The notes under the pieces: model-generated
Database searches by the model: none
Seen by the model: only the letters and a program-made list of their open reading frames with translations
Told to the model about the DNA's origin: nothing
Source: Microbacterium sp. Clip185
Lineage (GTDB): Bacteria > Actinomycetota > Actinomycetes > Actinomycetales > Microbacteriaceae
DNA length: 64,000 nt
Direction: 5' to 3'
NCBI RefSeq assembly: GCF_028743715.1
Contig: NZ_CP117996.1
Location: forward strand, 3,100,001-3,164,000
Translations under genes and position numbers: made by a program
Part shown: one piece after another, positions 42,501 to 51,653 of the stretch
Position numbering within the stretch: the stretch's first letter is position 1
Layout of the letters: each line of letters opens with the position of its first letter

Positions 42501-45199
42501 GGTTCGAGGTCAACGGCGCCGACATCGAGGCGGAACCTGCTCCCGGCCAGTGCCTGCGCACGCTCCTGCGCGAGCACGGACACACCGAAGTCAAGAAGGG
42601 CTGCGACGCCGGCGACTGCGGCGCATGCTCGGTGCTGCTGGACGGCGAGCCCGTGCACTCCTGCATCATCCCGGCCGTGCGGATGGAGGGCCGCTCGGTC
42701 ACGACCGCCGCGGGTCTCGCCCCTCCCGGCGAGCTGCATCCCGTGCAGGAGGCGATCGCCGAGAACTTCGGGTTCCAGTGCGGTTTCTGCACGCCCGGCA
42801 TGAGCGTGACCGCATCCACCGTCTGCGAGCACGACCTCGACGACCTCGACCGCAAGATGAAGGGCAACCTGTGCCGCTGCACGGGCTACCGTCCCATCCG
42901 CGAGGCCATCCGCTCCTCGGTGCTGGGTCCCGTGCGCGAGACCGGGCCCGCGCCCACCGGCGCCGTGGGCACCTCGCTCGTTCCGCCCGCCGCCCGCCGG
43001 ATCGTGCAGGGGCTCGAGCCCTACACGTTCGACGAGCCCGTCGTCGGCACCCTCGTGCTGCGTGTGCTGTCGTCACCGCACGCGCATGCCCGCATCCGGT
43101 CGATCGACACGACCGCCGCCCGCGCGATCGAGGGCGTCGTGGCGGTGTACACGCACGAGGACGTGCCCGACGTCCTGTACTCGACCGGCCGGCACGAGCA
43201 CCGCACGGACGACCCCGACGACACCCGCCTGCTCGACTCGGTCGTGCGTCACGTGGGTCAGCGGGTCGCTGCCGTCGTGGCGGAGTCGGCAGCGGCGGCG
43301 GATGCGGCCTGCCGCGCCATCCGGGTGGACTACGAGGTGCTGCCCGCCGTCTTCGACGCGGAGGCCGCCCGCACCCGGGGTGCGCCGCTGCTGCACCCCG
43401 ACCGCACGCCGCAGGACCGCGTCGACCACGCCGAGCGCAACACGGTGCTGTCGCTGCAGGAGAGCCACGGCGGCGACGTCGAGGCGGCGCTGGCGGCGAG
43501 CGAGGTGACCGTCACGGGAACGTGGCAGACCGGTCGTGTCACGCACGCACAGCTCGAGACGCACGGCTCGATCGGGTGGATCGATGACGACGGACGGCTC
43601 GTCATCCGCTCCAGCACGCAGGTGCCGTTCCTCGTGCGCGACGAGATCGCGCGGATCTTCGGCCGCGACCCCGCCGAGGTGCGGGTGTTCGCCGCTCGCG
43701 TCGGCGGGGGCTTCGGCGGCAAGCAGGAGATCTTCACCGAGGACCTCGTAGCCCTCGCCGTGCTCGACACCGGCCGGGCGGTCTCCTACGAGTTCTCGCG
43801 CACCGACGAGTTCCAGCGTGCGGCTCTGCGCCACCCGATGCGGGTCGCGGTCACGCTCGGTGCGACGCGCGACGGCGTGCTGACCGCGATGAAGCTCGAC
43901 CTGCTGAGCGACACCGGCGCCTACGGCAACCACTCGCGGGGCGTGCTGTTCCACGCGTGCGCCGATGCCATGACGGTGTACCGCTCGCCCGTGCGCGGCA
44001 TCCACGCGGAGGTCGTGTACACGAACAACGTGCCCTCCGGAGCCTTCCGCGGATACGGGCTCGGCCAGGTGATCCTGGGCGTCGAGTCGGCGATGGACGA
44101 GCTGGCGCTCGCCCTCGGGATGGACCCGTTCGAGCTGCGGCGGCGCAACGTCATCCGGCCCGGCGACGATCTGCACGAACCCGACCTGCGGTGGGGCTCG
44201 TACGGACTCGACCAGTGCCTGGACCTCGCCGAGACCGCGCTGCGCCGCGGCAACGGGGTCGAGGCGCCGGAAGGCTGGGCGGTCGGCGAGGGCATGGCGG
44301 TCGCGATGATCGCCACGATGGCTCCCTTCGGCCACATCTCGCACACGACCGCGACCCTGCGCCCCGACGGCACCTACGCGCTGCGCGCCGGCACGAGCGA
44401 GTTCGGCAACGGCACCACCGTCGTGCTGCGGCAGATCGCCGCATCCGTCTTCGGCGTCGATGTCGACCGCCTCGATCTCAAGACGGCCGACACCGACCTC
44501 GTCAGCCACGACACGGGCGCGTTCGCCTCGGCAGGTGTCACGGTGGCCGGCAAAGCGCTCTACGCCGCGTGTCTCGCCCTCGAACAGCGGGTGCTGCACG
44601 TCGCGCGCGCGCTCGTCCCGGATGCGGAGCCCGAGCTCACCCCCGACGGCGTGCGCGCCGGCGACCGGCTGATCGCGTTCGCGGAGATCGTGGCGGCGGC
44701 ATCCGACGCGACCCCGGAGGGCCTCACGGCGACGGGCGCGGAGCTCGGCGAGGTGCGTTCGCTCGCGTTCAACGTGCACGCCGTGCGGGTGGCCGTCGAC
44801 CCCTCGACCGGCACCGTGCGCATCCTGCAATCGATCCAGTCGGCGGATGCGGGCACGGTCCTCAATCCCGCGCAGTGCCGGGGACAGGTCGAGGGCGGCG
44901 CGGCGCAGGGCATCGGCAGCGCGCTGTACGAGGAGGTGCTGGTGGACGAGAACGGCCGCGTGGAGAACCCCGTGTTCCGCACGTACCGCGTGCCGCAGTT
45001 CGCCGACATCGTCGACACCGAGGTGTACTTCGCCGAGACCCGCGACGACCTCGGCCCGTTCGGGGCGAAGTCGATGAGCGAGTCGCCGTACAACCCGGTC
45101 GCCCCGGCGATCGGCAACGCGATCGCGCGGGCCCTGGGTGTGCGCCCCTATCAGCAGCCGTTCACGCGCGAGCGCGTCTGGCGTCTCACCCAGGGGTGA
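42497..45199 (+). CDS. Molybdenum hydroxylase, fused [2Fe-2S] and Mo-cofactor subunit
   Basis: 900 aa. N-terminal plant-type [2Fe-2S] site (KKGCDAGDCGACSVLLDG with VHSC, about 35-58), then the helical [2Fe-2S] site (CGFCTPG and NLCRCTGYRPI, about 95-135), a linker, and the two Mo domains from about 155. Mo motifs: RVGGGFGGKQEIFTEDL, PSGAFRGYGLGQ and GAKSMSESPYNPVAPAIGNAI with the active-site Glu. Fe-S and Mo in one chain recalls the Desulfovibrio aldehyde oxidoreductase, but here an FAD subunit is encoded beside it. It hydroxylates a purine, N-heterocycle or aldehyde; which one is not visible. Confidence 0.93.
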   Translation: MRFEVNGADIEAEPAPGQCLRTLLREHGHTEVKKGCDAGDCGACSVLLDGEPVHSCIIPAVRMEGRSVTTAAGLAPPGELHPVQEAIAENFGFQCGFCTPGMSVTASTVCEHDLDDLDRKMKGNLCRCTGYRPIREAIRSSVLGPVRETGPAPTGAVGTSLVPPAARRIVQGLEPYTFDEPVVGTLVLRVLSSPHAHARIRSIDTTAARAIEGVVAVYTHEDVPDVLYSTGRHEHRTDDPDDTRLLDSVVRHVGQRVAAVVAESAAAADAACRAIRVDYEVLPAVFDAEAARTRGAPLLHPDRTPQDRVDHAERNTVLSLQESHGGDVEAALAASEVTVTGTWQTGRVTHAQLETHGSIGWIDDDGRLVIRSSTQVPFLVRDEIARIFGRDPAEVRVFAARVGGGFGGKQEIFTEDLVALAVLDTGRAVSYEFSRTDEFQRAALRHPMRVAVTLGATRDGVLTAMKLDLLSDTGAYGNHSRGVLFHACADAMTVYRSPVRGIHAEVVYTNNVPSGAFRGYGLGQVILGVESAMDELALALGMDPFELRRRNVIRPGDDLHEPDLRWGSYGLDQCLDLAETALRRGNGVEAPEGWAVGEGMAVAMIATMAPFGHISHTTATLRPDGTYALRAGTSEFGNGTTVVLRQIAASVFGVDVDRLDLKTADTDLVSHDTGAFASAGVTVAGKALYAACLALEQRVLHVARALVPDAEPELTPDGVRAGDRLIAFAEIVAAASDATPEGLTATGAELGEVRSLAFNVHAVRVAVDPSTGTVRILQSIQSADAGTVLNPAQCRGQVEGGAAQGIGSALYEEVLVDENGRVENPVFRTYRVPQFADIVDTEVYFAETRDDLGPFGAKSMSESPYNPVAPAIGNAIARALGVRPYQQPFTRERVWRLTQG

Positions 45200-45260
45200 A
45201 CCCCGGGGCGGTCGCGCGCGCGTGACCCGCGGTGCTCCGCGCTCGCGCGCCCGCATCCCC

Positions 45261-45440
45261 TGTTCGAGGGACCCGATGTGCGGCTCCGCGGCCCGGAACA
45301 CGACGTTTCGGGTCCCTTGAACACTCGCCGATGCCGATTCCCCTGTTCGAGAGACCCGAAGCGCGGCTCCACGGGCCCAGGGACGACGATTCGCGTCCCT
45401 TGAACACGTCGGGAGCACGCGACTCGGGTCCCTCGAACAC
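45261..45440. repeat. Family B palindromic repeats, two full and one half copy
   Basis: Full 63-bp copies at 45261-45323 and 45344-45406, and a right-arm half (GACTCGGGTCCCTCGAACAC) at 45421-45440. They take up most of the 319-base gap 45200-45518 after the hydroxylase gene. TAGTGTTTCGGCCGG just downstream may belong to the regulator's promoter. Confidence 0.88.
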
Positions 45441-45518
45441 ATCGGGTGCGTGCATCCGTAGTGTTTCGGCCGGCCGGCACGGTTTGTGGCATGGCGAGCC
45501 CGGTGCGATCCTGGGTCC

Positions 45519-46133
45519 GTGACGACCGATGCCCTGACCGAGCCGGATGCGGCGAGCCCCGCCGGTGCGGAGGCGTACATCGGCGTCTCGCTCGGGCGTC
45601 GCATCCGTGCCGCCCGGACTGCCAAGAAGCTCTCGATGCGGGCTCTGGCGGGCGCGGCGGAGATCAGCCAGCCGTTTCTCAGTCAGATCGAGGGCGGCCG
45701 CACGATGCCGTCGATCCTCACACTCTTCAAGCTCGCGAAGGTGCTCGACATCTCGCCGTCCGAGCTGCTGCCGGCGAACGAGGAGCCGGAGCCGATCCAC
45801 GTCGTCCGCCGCGGCGAGGGCGAGCTCGTTCCCGTCTCCGAGAGCGACGACGGCGCCGTCAGCCGGATCATCTCCTCGGCCGCCACGCGCGGCGCGACCG
45901 TGCAGGAGTACCGCATCGCGCGCGCCCCGTATGTGGGCGAGTGGTTCGAGTCCGACGGCGAGAACACGATCTACCTCGTCGCGGGGTCGCTGACGGTCGA
46001 GCTGGAGGACCGCGGGTCGTGGACGCTCACTGCGGGCGACGCCCTCTCGCACCCCGGAGCGCTGCGCAACCGCTGGCGCGTCGACGGCGCCGACCCGGCC
46101 GTGCTGCTGCTCGTGCATGTCGCCGAGCGCTGA
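45519..46133 (+). CDS. XRE-family regulator with cupin sensor domain
   Basis: 204 aa. HTH_3 at SLGRRIRAARTAKKLSMRALAGAAEISQPFLSQIEGGRTMPSILTLFKLAKVLDISPSELL (about 24-84), then a cupin barrel (about 120-200) with EWFESDGENTIYLVAGSLTVELEDRG and TAGDALSHPGALRNRWRV. This layout is typical of repressors that bind a small catabolite. Placed between the hydroxylase and the amidohydrolase operon, so it likely controls one or both. GTG at 45519. A paralogue lies at 55239. Confidence 0.9.
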   Translation: MTTDALTEPDAASPAGAEAYIGVSLGRRIRAARTAKKLSMRALAGAAEISQPFLSQIEGGRTMPSILTLFKLAKVLDISPSELLPANEEPEPIHVVRRGEGELVPVSESDDGAVSRIISSAATRGATVQEYRIARAPYVGEWFESDGENTIYLVAGSLTVELEDRGSWTLTAGDALSHPGALRNRWRVDGADPAVLLLVHVAER

Positions 46134-46227
46134 GCCCCCGCATTCTGCCCCCGCGCCGCGCTTCCGATCCCCCGCGCCCCGCGAGAGGTAACGCGCGCGA
46201 AACGCGATTGGTATGTGTAATCAACGA

Positions 46228-46237
46228 TAGGTACCTA
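46228..46237. promoter_or_regulatory. Palindrome TAGGTACCTA before the amidohydrolase
   Basis: A perfect ten-base palindrome in an AT-richer patch (46205-46245) 12 bases before the GTG start. AT-rich stretches are rare here, so this patch is likely the promoter of the operon and the palindrome a possible operator. No -35/-10 pair can be fixed with confidence. Confidence 0.4.
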
Positions 46238-46248
46238 CGATCGGCAGC

Positions 46249-47637
46249 GTGCCTCCCACCGCGCGCCTGTTCCTGCCCGATCTCGTCGTCACGATGGACG
46301 ATGAGCGCCGCGTCCTCACGGATGCGGGCGTCCTCGTCACCGGCGACACCATCACCGATGTCGCGCCACGGGCCGAGCTGATCGCGGCCCACCCCGACGC
46401 CGAGCACGTCGAGCTGCCCGACCGCCTGCTCATGCCGGGGCTGATCAACGCCCACCACCACTCCGGGATGCTGCGCGGCACCGCCGAGCACCTGCCGGTC
46501 TGGGAGTGGCTCCGGCTGCACATCGACCCCATGCACCGCGTGCTCCGCCCCGACGAGGCCGAGGCCGCCGCGTGGCTCTGCTACGCCGAGGGGCTCTTGT
46601 CGGGCACCACGACCGTGGTGGACATGTGGCGGTACATGGACGGCGCGGCGCGCGCCGCATCCGCCCTCGGCAACCGCGTCGTCACCGTCAACTACGTCGG
46701 CGAGCACCCCGACTTCGACTACTTCGACACGCTCGACGACAACGAGCGGATGCTCAGCGAATGGACGGGAGCGGCCAACGGCCGCATCATGCCCTGGGTC
46801 GGACTCGAGCACCCGTTCTACGCGGATGCGGCGGGCCAGCGCCGCGCGATCGCGCTGGCGAACGCCTACGGCACCGGCCTCTACACGCACTGCAGCGAGT
46901 CCGAGATCGAACTCGCCGACTTCGCCGCCCGCCACGGCGCGCGCCCCATGTTCGCCCTCGAGCAGCTCGGCTTCTTCGACGTGCCGCGCGCGATGATCGC
47001 CCACGCGGTGTGGCTGGATCAGGCCGAGGTCGACCTGATTGCCGCCCGCGGCGTCGGCGTCTCTCACAATCCGGTCTCGAACATGAAGCTCGCCAGCGGC
47101 ATGGCGCCGGTCGCCGAGATGCTCGCCGCGGGCGTCGCCGTGGGTCTCGGCACCGACGGCGAGAAGGAGAACAACAACCTCGACATGTTCGAGGAGATGA
47201 AGGTCGCTTCCCTCCTCGGCAAGCTCCGCACGATGGATGCGGCCGCGATGGACTCGTGGCAGGTGCTGGGCATGGCGACCCGTGGCGGCGCGGCGGCGAT
47301 CGGCCGCGGCGACGAGCTCGGCGCGCTGACGCCGGGTCGGAAGGCCGACTTCGTGGCCGTGCGCACCGACACCCCCCGCATGACGCCCTTCATGCCCGAC
47401 GGCGCATATCCCAACATCCACCACAACCTCGTGCACGCGGTGCGCGGCTCCGACGTCGACATGACGGTCGTCGACGGCGAGATCGTCGTGCGGGACGGCC
47501 GCCTCGTGAACGCCGACCTGGGCGAACTCATCGACCGCGTGCGCGCGCTCGTTCCCGACCTCTTCGCCCGCCGCTCCGCGTGGATCTCGGCGCAGGGCGA
47601 ACTCGACGGACTGTTCCCCCGAAAGGCCACGACATGA
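46249..47637 (+). CDS. Amidohydrolase, ATZ/TRZ-cytosine deaminase-like
   Basis: 462 aa, metal-dependent deaminase fold. LLMPGLINAHHHSGMLRG holds the HxH pair (about 67-71), then YTHCSESE, AHAVWLDQ, SHNPVSNMKLASG and LGTDGEKENNNLDMFEEMK with the metal Asp. All ligands are in place. Relatives deaminate guanine, 8-oxoguanine, S-adenosylhomocysteine or s-triazines. The GTG start at 46249 is the first codon of the unit; the stop overlaps the aldehyde dehydrogenase start as ATGA. Confidence 0.9.
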   Translation: MPPTARLFLPDLVVTMDDERRVLTDAGVLVTGDTITDVAPRAELIAAHPDAEHVELPDRLLMPGLINAHHHSGMLRGTAEHLPVWEWLRLHIDPMHRVLRPDEAEAAAWLCYAEGLLSGTTTVVDMWRYMDGAARAASALGNRVVTVNYVGEHPDFDYFDTLDDNERMLSEWTGAANGRIMPWVGLEHPFYADAAGQRRAIALANAYGTGLYTHCSESEIELADFAARHGARPMFALEQLGFFDVPRAMIAHAVWLDQAEVDLIAARGVGVSHNPVSNMKLASGMAPVAEMLAAGVAVGLGTDGEKENNNLDMFEEMKVASLLGKLRTMDAAAMDSWQVLGMATRGGAAAIGRGDELGALTPGRKADFVAVRTDTPRMTPFMPDGAYPNIHHNLVHAVRGSDVDMTVVDGEIVVRDGRLVNADLGELIDRVRALVPDLFARRSAWISAQGELDGLFPRKATT

Positions 47638-49139
47638 CCATCGCGCTCGATCACGGCCCGCTCCGCGAGCGGGTCTCCGGCTTCCTCGCCGACAATCCCG
47701 GACGCCTGCTCATCGGTGGGCGCTGGGTGGATGCATCCGACACGTTCGCCTCGCTCGACCCGGCCACCGGCGAGACCCTGGCTCAGATCGCCCGCGCCGG
47801 GGCCGCGGACGTCGATGCCGCCGTCCGCGCGGCGAGCGCCGCACTCGAGAGCGCGGCGTGGGCACGGATGCGGCCGGCCGACCGCTCGAAGCTGCTGTGG
47901 CGCATCGCCGACGTCATGGAGGAGCACCTCGACGACCTCGCCGAGCTCGAGACCCTCGACCAGGGCAAGAGCCTCGGCACGGCCCGCTTCGGCGAGGTCC
48001 CCGCGGCGATCTCGCAGTTCCGCTACTACGCGGGCTGGCCCACGAAGATCACGGGCGAGACGATCCCCACCTCGCTCACCCGCACCCCCGAGGGCAAGGA
48101 CGTGTTCGCCTACACGCGGCGGGAGCCCGTGGGCGTGGTCGCGGCGATCGTGCCCTGGAACTCGCCGCTCATCATGACGGCGATGAAGCTCGCCCCCGCT
48201 CTGGCCGCAGGCTGCACGATCGTGCTCAAGCCCGCCGAGAACACCTCGCTCAGCGCGCTCTACCTCGGCCGCCTGCTGCAGGAGGCGGGGCTGCCCGACG
48301 GCGTCGTCAACATCGTCACCGGCTACGGGCACGAGACGGGACAGGCGCTCGTCGAGCACCCCGGCGTCGCGAAGATCGCCTTCACCGGTTCCACCACGGT
48401 CGGCAAGAAGCTGGTGGCCACCGCATCCGATCGCCTGGCGCGCCTCACGCTCGAGCTCGGCGGCAAGTCGCCCTCGATCATCCTGCCGGATGCGGATCTG
48501 TCCGCCGCCGTCGCGGGCGTCTCACGCGGCATCTTCGACAACGGCGGCCAGGTCTGCGTTGCGAGCGCACGCATCTACGCGCACCGCGACGTGTACGACG
48601 AGGTCGTGGCCGGTATGGCGGCCACGGGCGACGCCCTGCGGCTCGGTCACGGCCTCGCGTCCGGTACGGATCTCGGCCCTCTCGTGAGCGAGACGCAGGC
48701 CCGTCGCGTCGCGGCCTACGTCGACGAGGGTGCGGCCGACGGGGTCACCGTGGTCACCGGCGGCGAACGGTCGGGGCCGTCCGGCACGTTCTTCACGCCG
48801 ACCGTGCTGACCGACGTCCCCCCTCACGCCCGCCTCATGCGGGAGGAGATCTTCGGGCCCGTCGCCGTCGTCACCCCCTTCGACGACCTCGACGAGGTCG
48901 TGGGCTGGGCGAACGACAGCGACTACGGGCTCGCCGCGAGCATCTGGACCGAGGGGCTCAGCAACGCCCACCGCGTCGCCGCGCGCCTGCAAGCGGGGAC
49001 CGTGTGGGTCAACTGCCACTCCTTCCTCGGTCCGGAGCTGCCTAAGGGCGGACACAAGGAGTCCGGCTGGGGCTACGAGAACGGAGCGCAGGGGTTGGAG
49101 AACTACCTCGAGACGAAGTCGGTGGTGATGGTCGTATGA
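47634..49139 (+). CDS. NAD(P)-dependent aldehyde dehydrogenase
   Basis: 501 aa, normal ALDH size. VPWNSPLIMTAMKLAPALAAGCTIVLKPAENT (about 178-210), FTGSTTVGKKL, the catalytic Glu in LTLELGGKSPSIIL and the nucleophile Cys in FDNGGQVCVASARIY (about 305). Late EEIFGPVAVVTPFD and KESGWGYENG motifs are intact. It would oxidise an aldehyde produced in the pathway, for instance by the ThDP decarboxylase. Overlaps both neighbours by four bases. Confidence 0.94.
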   Translation: MTIALDHGPLRERVSGFLADNPGRLLIGGRWVDASDTFASLDPATGETLAQIARAGAADVDAAVRAASAALESAAWARMRPADRSKLLWRIADVMEEHLDDLAELETLDQGKSLGTARFGEVPAAISQFRYYAGWPTKITGETIPTSLTRTPEGKDVFAYTRREPVGVVAAIVPWNSPLIMTAMKLAPALAAGCTIVLKPAENTSLSALYLGRLLQEAGLPDGVVNIVTGYGHETGQALVEHPGVAKIAFTGSTTVGKKLVATASDRLARLTLELGGKSPSIILPDADLSAAVAGVSRGIFDNGGQVCVASARIYAHRDVYDEVVAGMAATGDALRLGHGLASGTDLGPLVSETQARRVAAYVDEGAADGVTVVTGGERSGPSGTFFTPTVLTDVPPHARLMREEIFGPVAVVTPFDDLDEVVGWANDSDYGLAASIWTEGLSNAHRVAARLQAGTVWVNCHSFLGPELPKGGHKESGWGYENGAQGLENYLETKSVVMVV

Positions 49140-50512
49140 CACGGATCGCGCTCGGGGTCTTCGAGATGATGAACCCCTCCAACGGGATGCCGACGTGGAC
49201 GCATCCCGACGGCCGCGGCGACGACTGGGACCGTCTCGACTACTGGGTCGATCTGGCGCGCGAACTGGATGCGGCCGGCTTCGACTTCCTGTTCTTCGCC
49301 GACACCTACGGCTACGCGACGCTCGAGGGTCGGATGCCCGACGAGGTCGCGGCCCACGGCATCCAGTTCCCCGCGCTGGATCCGATGCTGGCCATCGCGA
49401 CGCTCGCGCGGGCGACGGAGCGCCTGGGCTTCGTCGTCACCTCGCCCACGACCGTCGAGAAGCCCTACGGCACCGCCCGCCGCTTCGCGACGCTCGACCG
49501 CTTCACCGGTGGTCGCATCGGCTGGAATGTCGTGACCGGCAGCTCGCAAGCGACGACCGATCAGCTGTTCGGGGTGACCGAGACGCTCGATCACGATCAG
49601 CGCTACGACGCCGCCGACGAGTACCTCGACACCTGCCTGCGCCTGTGGGAGCACAGCTGGGACGACGACGCCGAGCTGCGCGATCGCAATCGGGGCGTCT
49701 ACGCCGATCCGGCGAAGCTGCACCGCGTGGAGGTCGAGGGCACGTATCAGCGCGCCGCCGGGATCTTCGCGGTGCCGCCGACCCCGCAGCGCACGCCCGT
49801 GCTCTTCCAGGCCGGCACCTCGGATCGCGGCCGCGCCTACGCCGCCCGCAACACCGAGGCCGTGTTCATCCAGGGCCAGTCGATCGCCGCCGCCAAGGCG
49901 CACGTCGACGACATCCGCGCACAGGCGGTGGCCCACGGGCGCGACCCGCACGACATCAAGGTGATCTCGGGCATGACCGTGACCGTGGCCGCCACCGAAG
50001 CCGAGGCACGCATCCTCCGCGACGAGTACGAGAGCGTGCTGCAGCGCGCGGATGCGGCCGTCATGTTCGCCGGGATCACGGGGCTCGATCTCACCGGCAT
50101 CGACCCCGACACCAAGGTCGTGGACCTGCGCACCGACCTCGGACAGACCCTCATCCAGCGCTACGCGCGACAGAACGCCGAGATGCGGGTGGGCGAGATC
50201 CTCGACCAGTTCCGCACGAAGGCGATCCGCGGGTTCCAGATCACCGGTTCCCCCGAACAGGTCGCCGACGAGATCGAGGCGATCGTCGACGGTTCGGGGC
50301 TCGACGGCCTCATGCTCGAGCCGACCTTCGGCGGGCCCGGAGCCTACCGCGCGTTCATCGAGCTCGTCGTGCCCGTGCTGGCCGCCCGGGGCCGGGTGAG
50401 CCCGCCCGTCGGCGCCACGTTGCGCGAGCACTTCGGCGGCGGCCCCCGCCTCGCCGCCACGCACCGTGCGCATCGCCTCGCGGCGCGCGAAGCCGCATCC
50501 CTTCCTTCCTGA
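49136..50512 (+). CDS. LLM-class flavin-dependent monooxygenase (NtaA/SnaA/DszA family)
   Basis: 458 aa. FMNH2-dependent TIM-barrel oxygenase. Family blocks: GMPTWTHPDGRGDDWDRLDYWVDLARELDAAGFDFLFFADTYG, VTSPTTVEKPYGTARRFATLDRFTGGRIGWNVVTGSSQ, and TPVLFQAGTSDRGRAYAARNTEAVFIQ. The NtaA/DszA subgroup attacks C-N, C-S or C-C bonds of fairly large substrates and needs a separate flavin reductase, which is not in the operon. ATG in ATGA overlap with the aldehyde dehydrogenase. Confidence 0.93.
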   Translation: MTRIALGVFEMMNPSNGMPTWTHPDGRGDDWDRLDYWVDLARELDAAGFDFLFFADTYGYATLEGRMPDEVAAHGIQFPALDPMLAIATLARATERLGFVVTSPTTVEKPYGTARRFATLDRFTGGRIGWNVVTGSSQATTDQLFGVTETLDHDQRYDAADEYLDTCLRLWEHSWDDDAELRDRNRGVYADPAKLHRVEVEGTYQRAAGIFAVPPTPQRTPVLFQAGTSDRGRAYAARNTEAVFIQGQSIAAAKAHVDDIRAQAVAHGRDPHDIKVISGMTVTVAATEAEARILRDEYESVLQRADAAVMFAGITGLDLTGIDPDTKVVDLRTDLGQTLIQRYARQNAEMRVGEILDQFRTKAIRGFQITGSPEQVADEIEAIVDGSGLDGLMLEPTFGGPGAYRAFIELVVPVLAARGRVSPPVGATLREHFGGGPRLAATHRAHRLAAREAASLPS

Positions 50513-50541
50513 TCCCGCACGCCCCACGAAAGAGAGACCAC

Positions 50542-51042
50542 ATGAGAGCCGACGCCGTCGAGGCGGTGATCCGCGGGCTCAAGCGAGCCGGCGTCTCCGT
50601 CGCCACGTACCTGCCCGACTCGCTGCTGAAGGAGCTGTATCCGGCTCTGGATGCGGACCCCGACATCCGCACCATCCCCGTCACGAACGAGGGCGAAGGC
50701 GCTGCCATCGCCGGCGGCGTCTTCCTCTCGGGCAAGCGCGCCGTGCTCGTCATGGAGAACTCCGGGCTGCGCGCCGCGACCGAGCACCTCGCCCGCATGG
50801 GACTCGGCGCCGGCATCCCTGTGGTCATGATCATGAGCTACCGCGGAGAGATGGGCGAGAACAACTGGTGGGCCATCCCGCACGGCATCACCATGGAGCC
50901 TCTGCTGCAGGCCCTGCGCACCCCATACACGATCGTGCGAGACGTCGACCAGCTCGAGACGGCGATCGTCCGCGCCTACGACACCGCCTACGCGTCGTAC
51001 TACCACGCCGCCATCGTCCTCGGAGGGGATCTGGTCCGATGA
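50542..51042 (+). CDS. ThDP-dependent decarboxylase, alpha (PYR-domain) subunit, sulfopyruvate decarboxylase-like
   Basis: 166 aa, the pyrimidine-binding domain of a split ThDP enzyme. VTNEGEGAAIAGGVFLSGKRAVLVMENSGL holds the ThDP-activating Glu (about residue 55); GIPVVMIMSYRGEMGENNWWAIPHG is shared with ComD (sulfopyruvate) and phosphonopyruvate decarboxylases. The split into two small chains is typical of ComD/ComE. ATG at 50542 with AAAGAGAG upstream, 29 bases after the monooxygenase; the stop overlaps the beta subunit. Confidence 0.9.
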   Translation: MRADAVEAVIRGLKRAGVSVATYLPDSLLKELYPALDADPDIRTIPVTNEGEGAAIAGGVFLSGKRAVLVMENSGLRAATEHLARMGLGAGIPVVMIMSYRGEMGENNWWAIPHGITMEPLLQALRTPYTIVRDVDQLETAIVRAYDTAYASYYHAAIVLGGDLVR

Positions 51043-51653
51043 GCTACTCCCGATTCGAAGCCATGAAGCTGCTCGCCGCACGTCTTTCGGACGAGCTCGT
51101 CATCCTTTCCCTCGGCGGCGCCGTCGACGAGTGGTACAACGCCGCGCCGCACATGCGCGAGGCGAGCCTGTTCCAGCAGCAGCTCGGATGCGTGACGCCG
51201 GAGGCGTTCGGCCTCGCCGTGGGCCTGCCGCATCGCCGCATCGTCTCGCTCGACACCGACGGCGGCCTGCTGTTCAACCTCGGGATCCTCGCGACCCTCG
51301 GCAACGAGCGCCCCGAGAACCTGTTCATCGTCGTGTGGGACAACGAGCAGTACCAGTCGATCGGGGGACCTGCGACCCACACGGCGAAGGGCCGCGTCGA
51401 CCTCGCCGCGATCGCGCGCGGCGCCGGTGTCGAGAACGCGTTCACCGCCGAGACGCTCGAGGAGTTCGACGCGCACTGCGCGGCGGGGCTCGCCGCATCC
51501 GAGCCGTACATCGTCGTCGCCAAGACCGACGGCATCCTCGAGCCCGGCATCAAGCGCAAGCACTCCGACGGGCGCGAGGACAAGTACATCTTCGTGCGCC
51601 ACGTCGAGGCCACGGAGGGCATCAGCATCATGGGTCCGAGCGAGCACAACTGA
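51039..51653 (+). CDS. ThDP-dependent decarboxylase, beta (PP-domain) subunit
   Basis: 204 aa. Diphosphate/Mg site IVSLDTDGGLLFNLGILATLG...NLFIVVWDNEQYQSIGG (about 70-108), a variant of the GDG...N motif in which the first Gly is Thr. Substrate pocket stretch QQLGCVTPEAFGLAVGLPHR. C-terminal tail VEATEGISIMGPSEHN is longer than in ComE. Together with the alpha chain it would decarboxylate a 2-oxo acid to an aldehyde, which the operon's aldehyde dehydrogenase could oxidise. Confidence 0.9.
   Translation: MSYSRFEAMKLLAARLSDELVILSLGGAVDEWYNAAPHMREASLFQQQLGCVTPEAFGLAVGLPHRRIVSLDTDGGLLFNLGILATLGNERPENLFIVVWDNEQYQSIGGPATHTAKGRVDLAAIARGAGVENAFTAETLEEFDAHCAAGLAASEPYIVVAKTDGILEPGIKRKHSDGREDKYIFVRHVEATEGISIMGPSEHN

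Noticed and set aside
49136..50512. SsuD-type alkanesulphonate monooxygenase
   Set aside because: Motifs (WTHPDGRGDDW, GWNVVTGSSQ) are those of the NtaA/SnaA/DszA branch, not SsuD.
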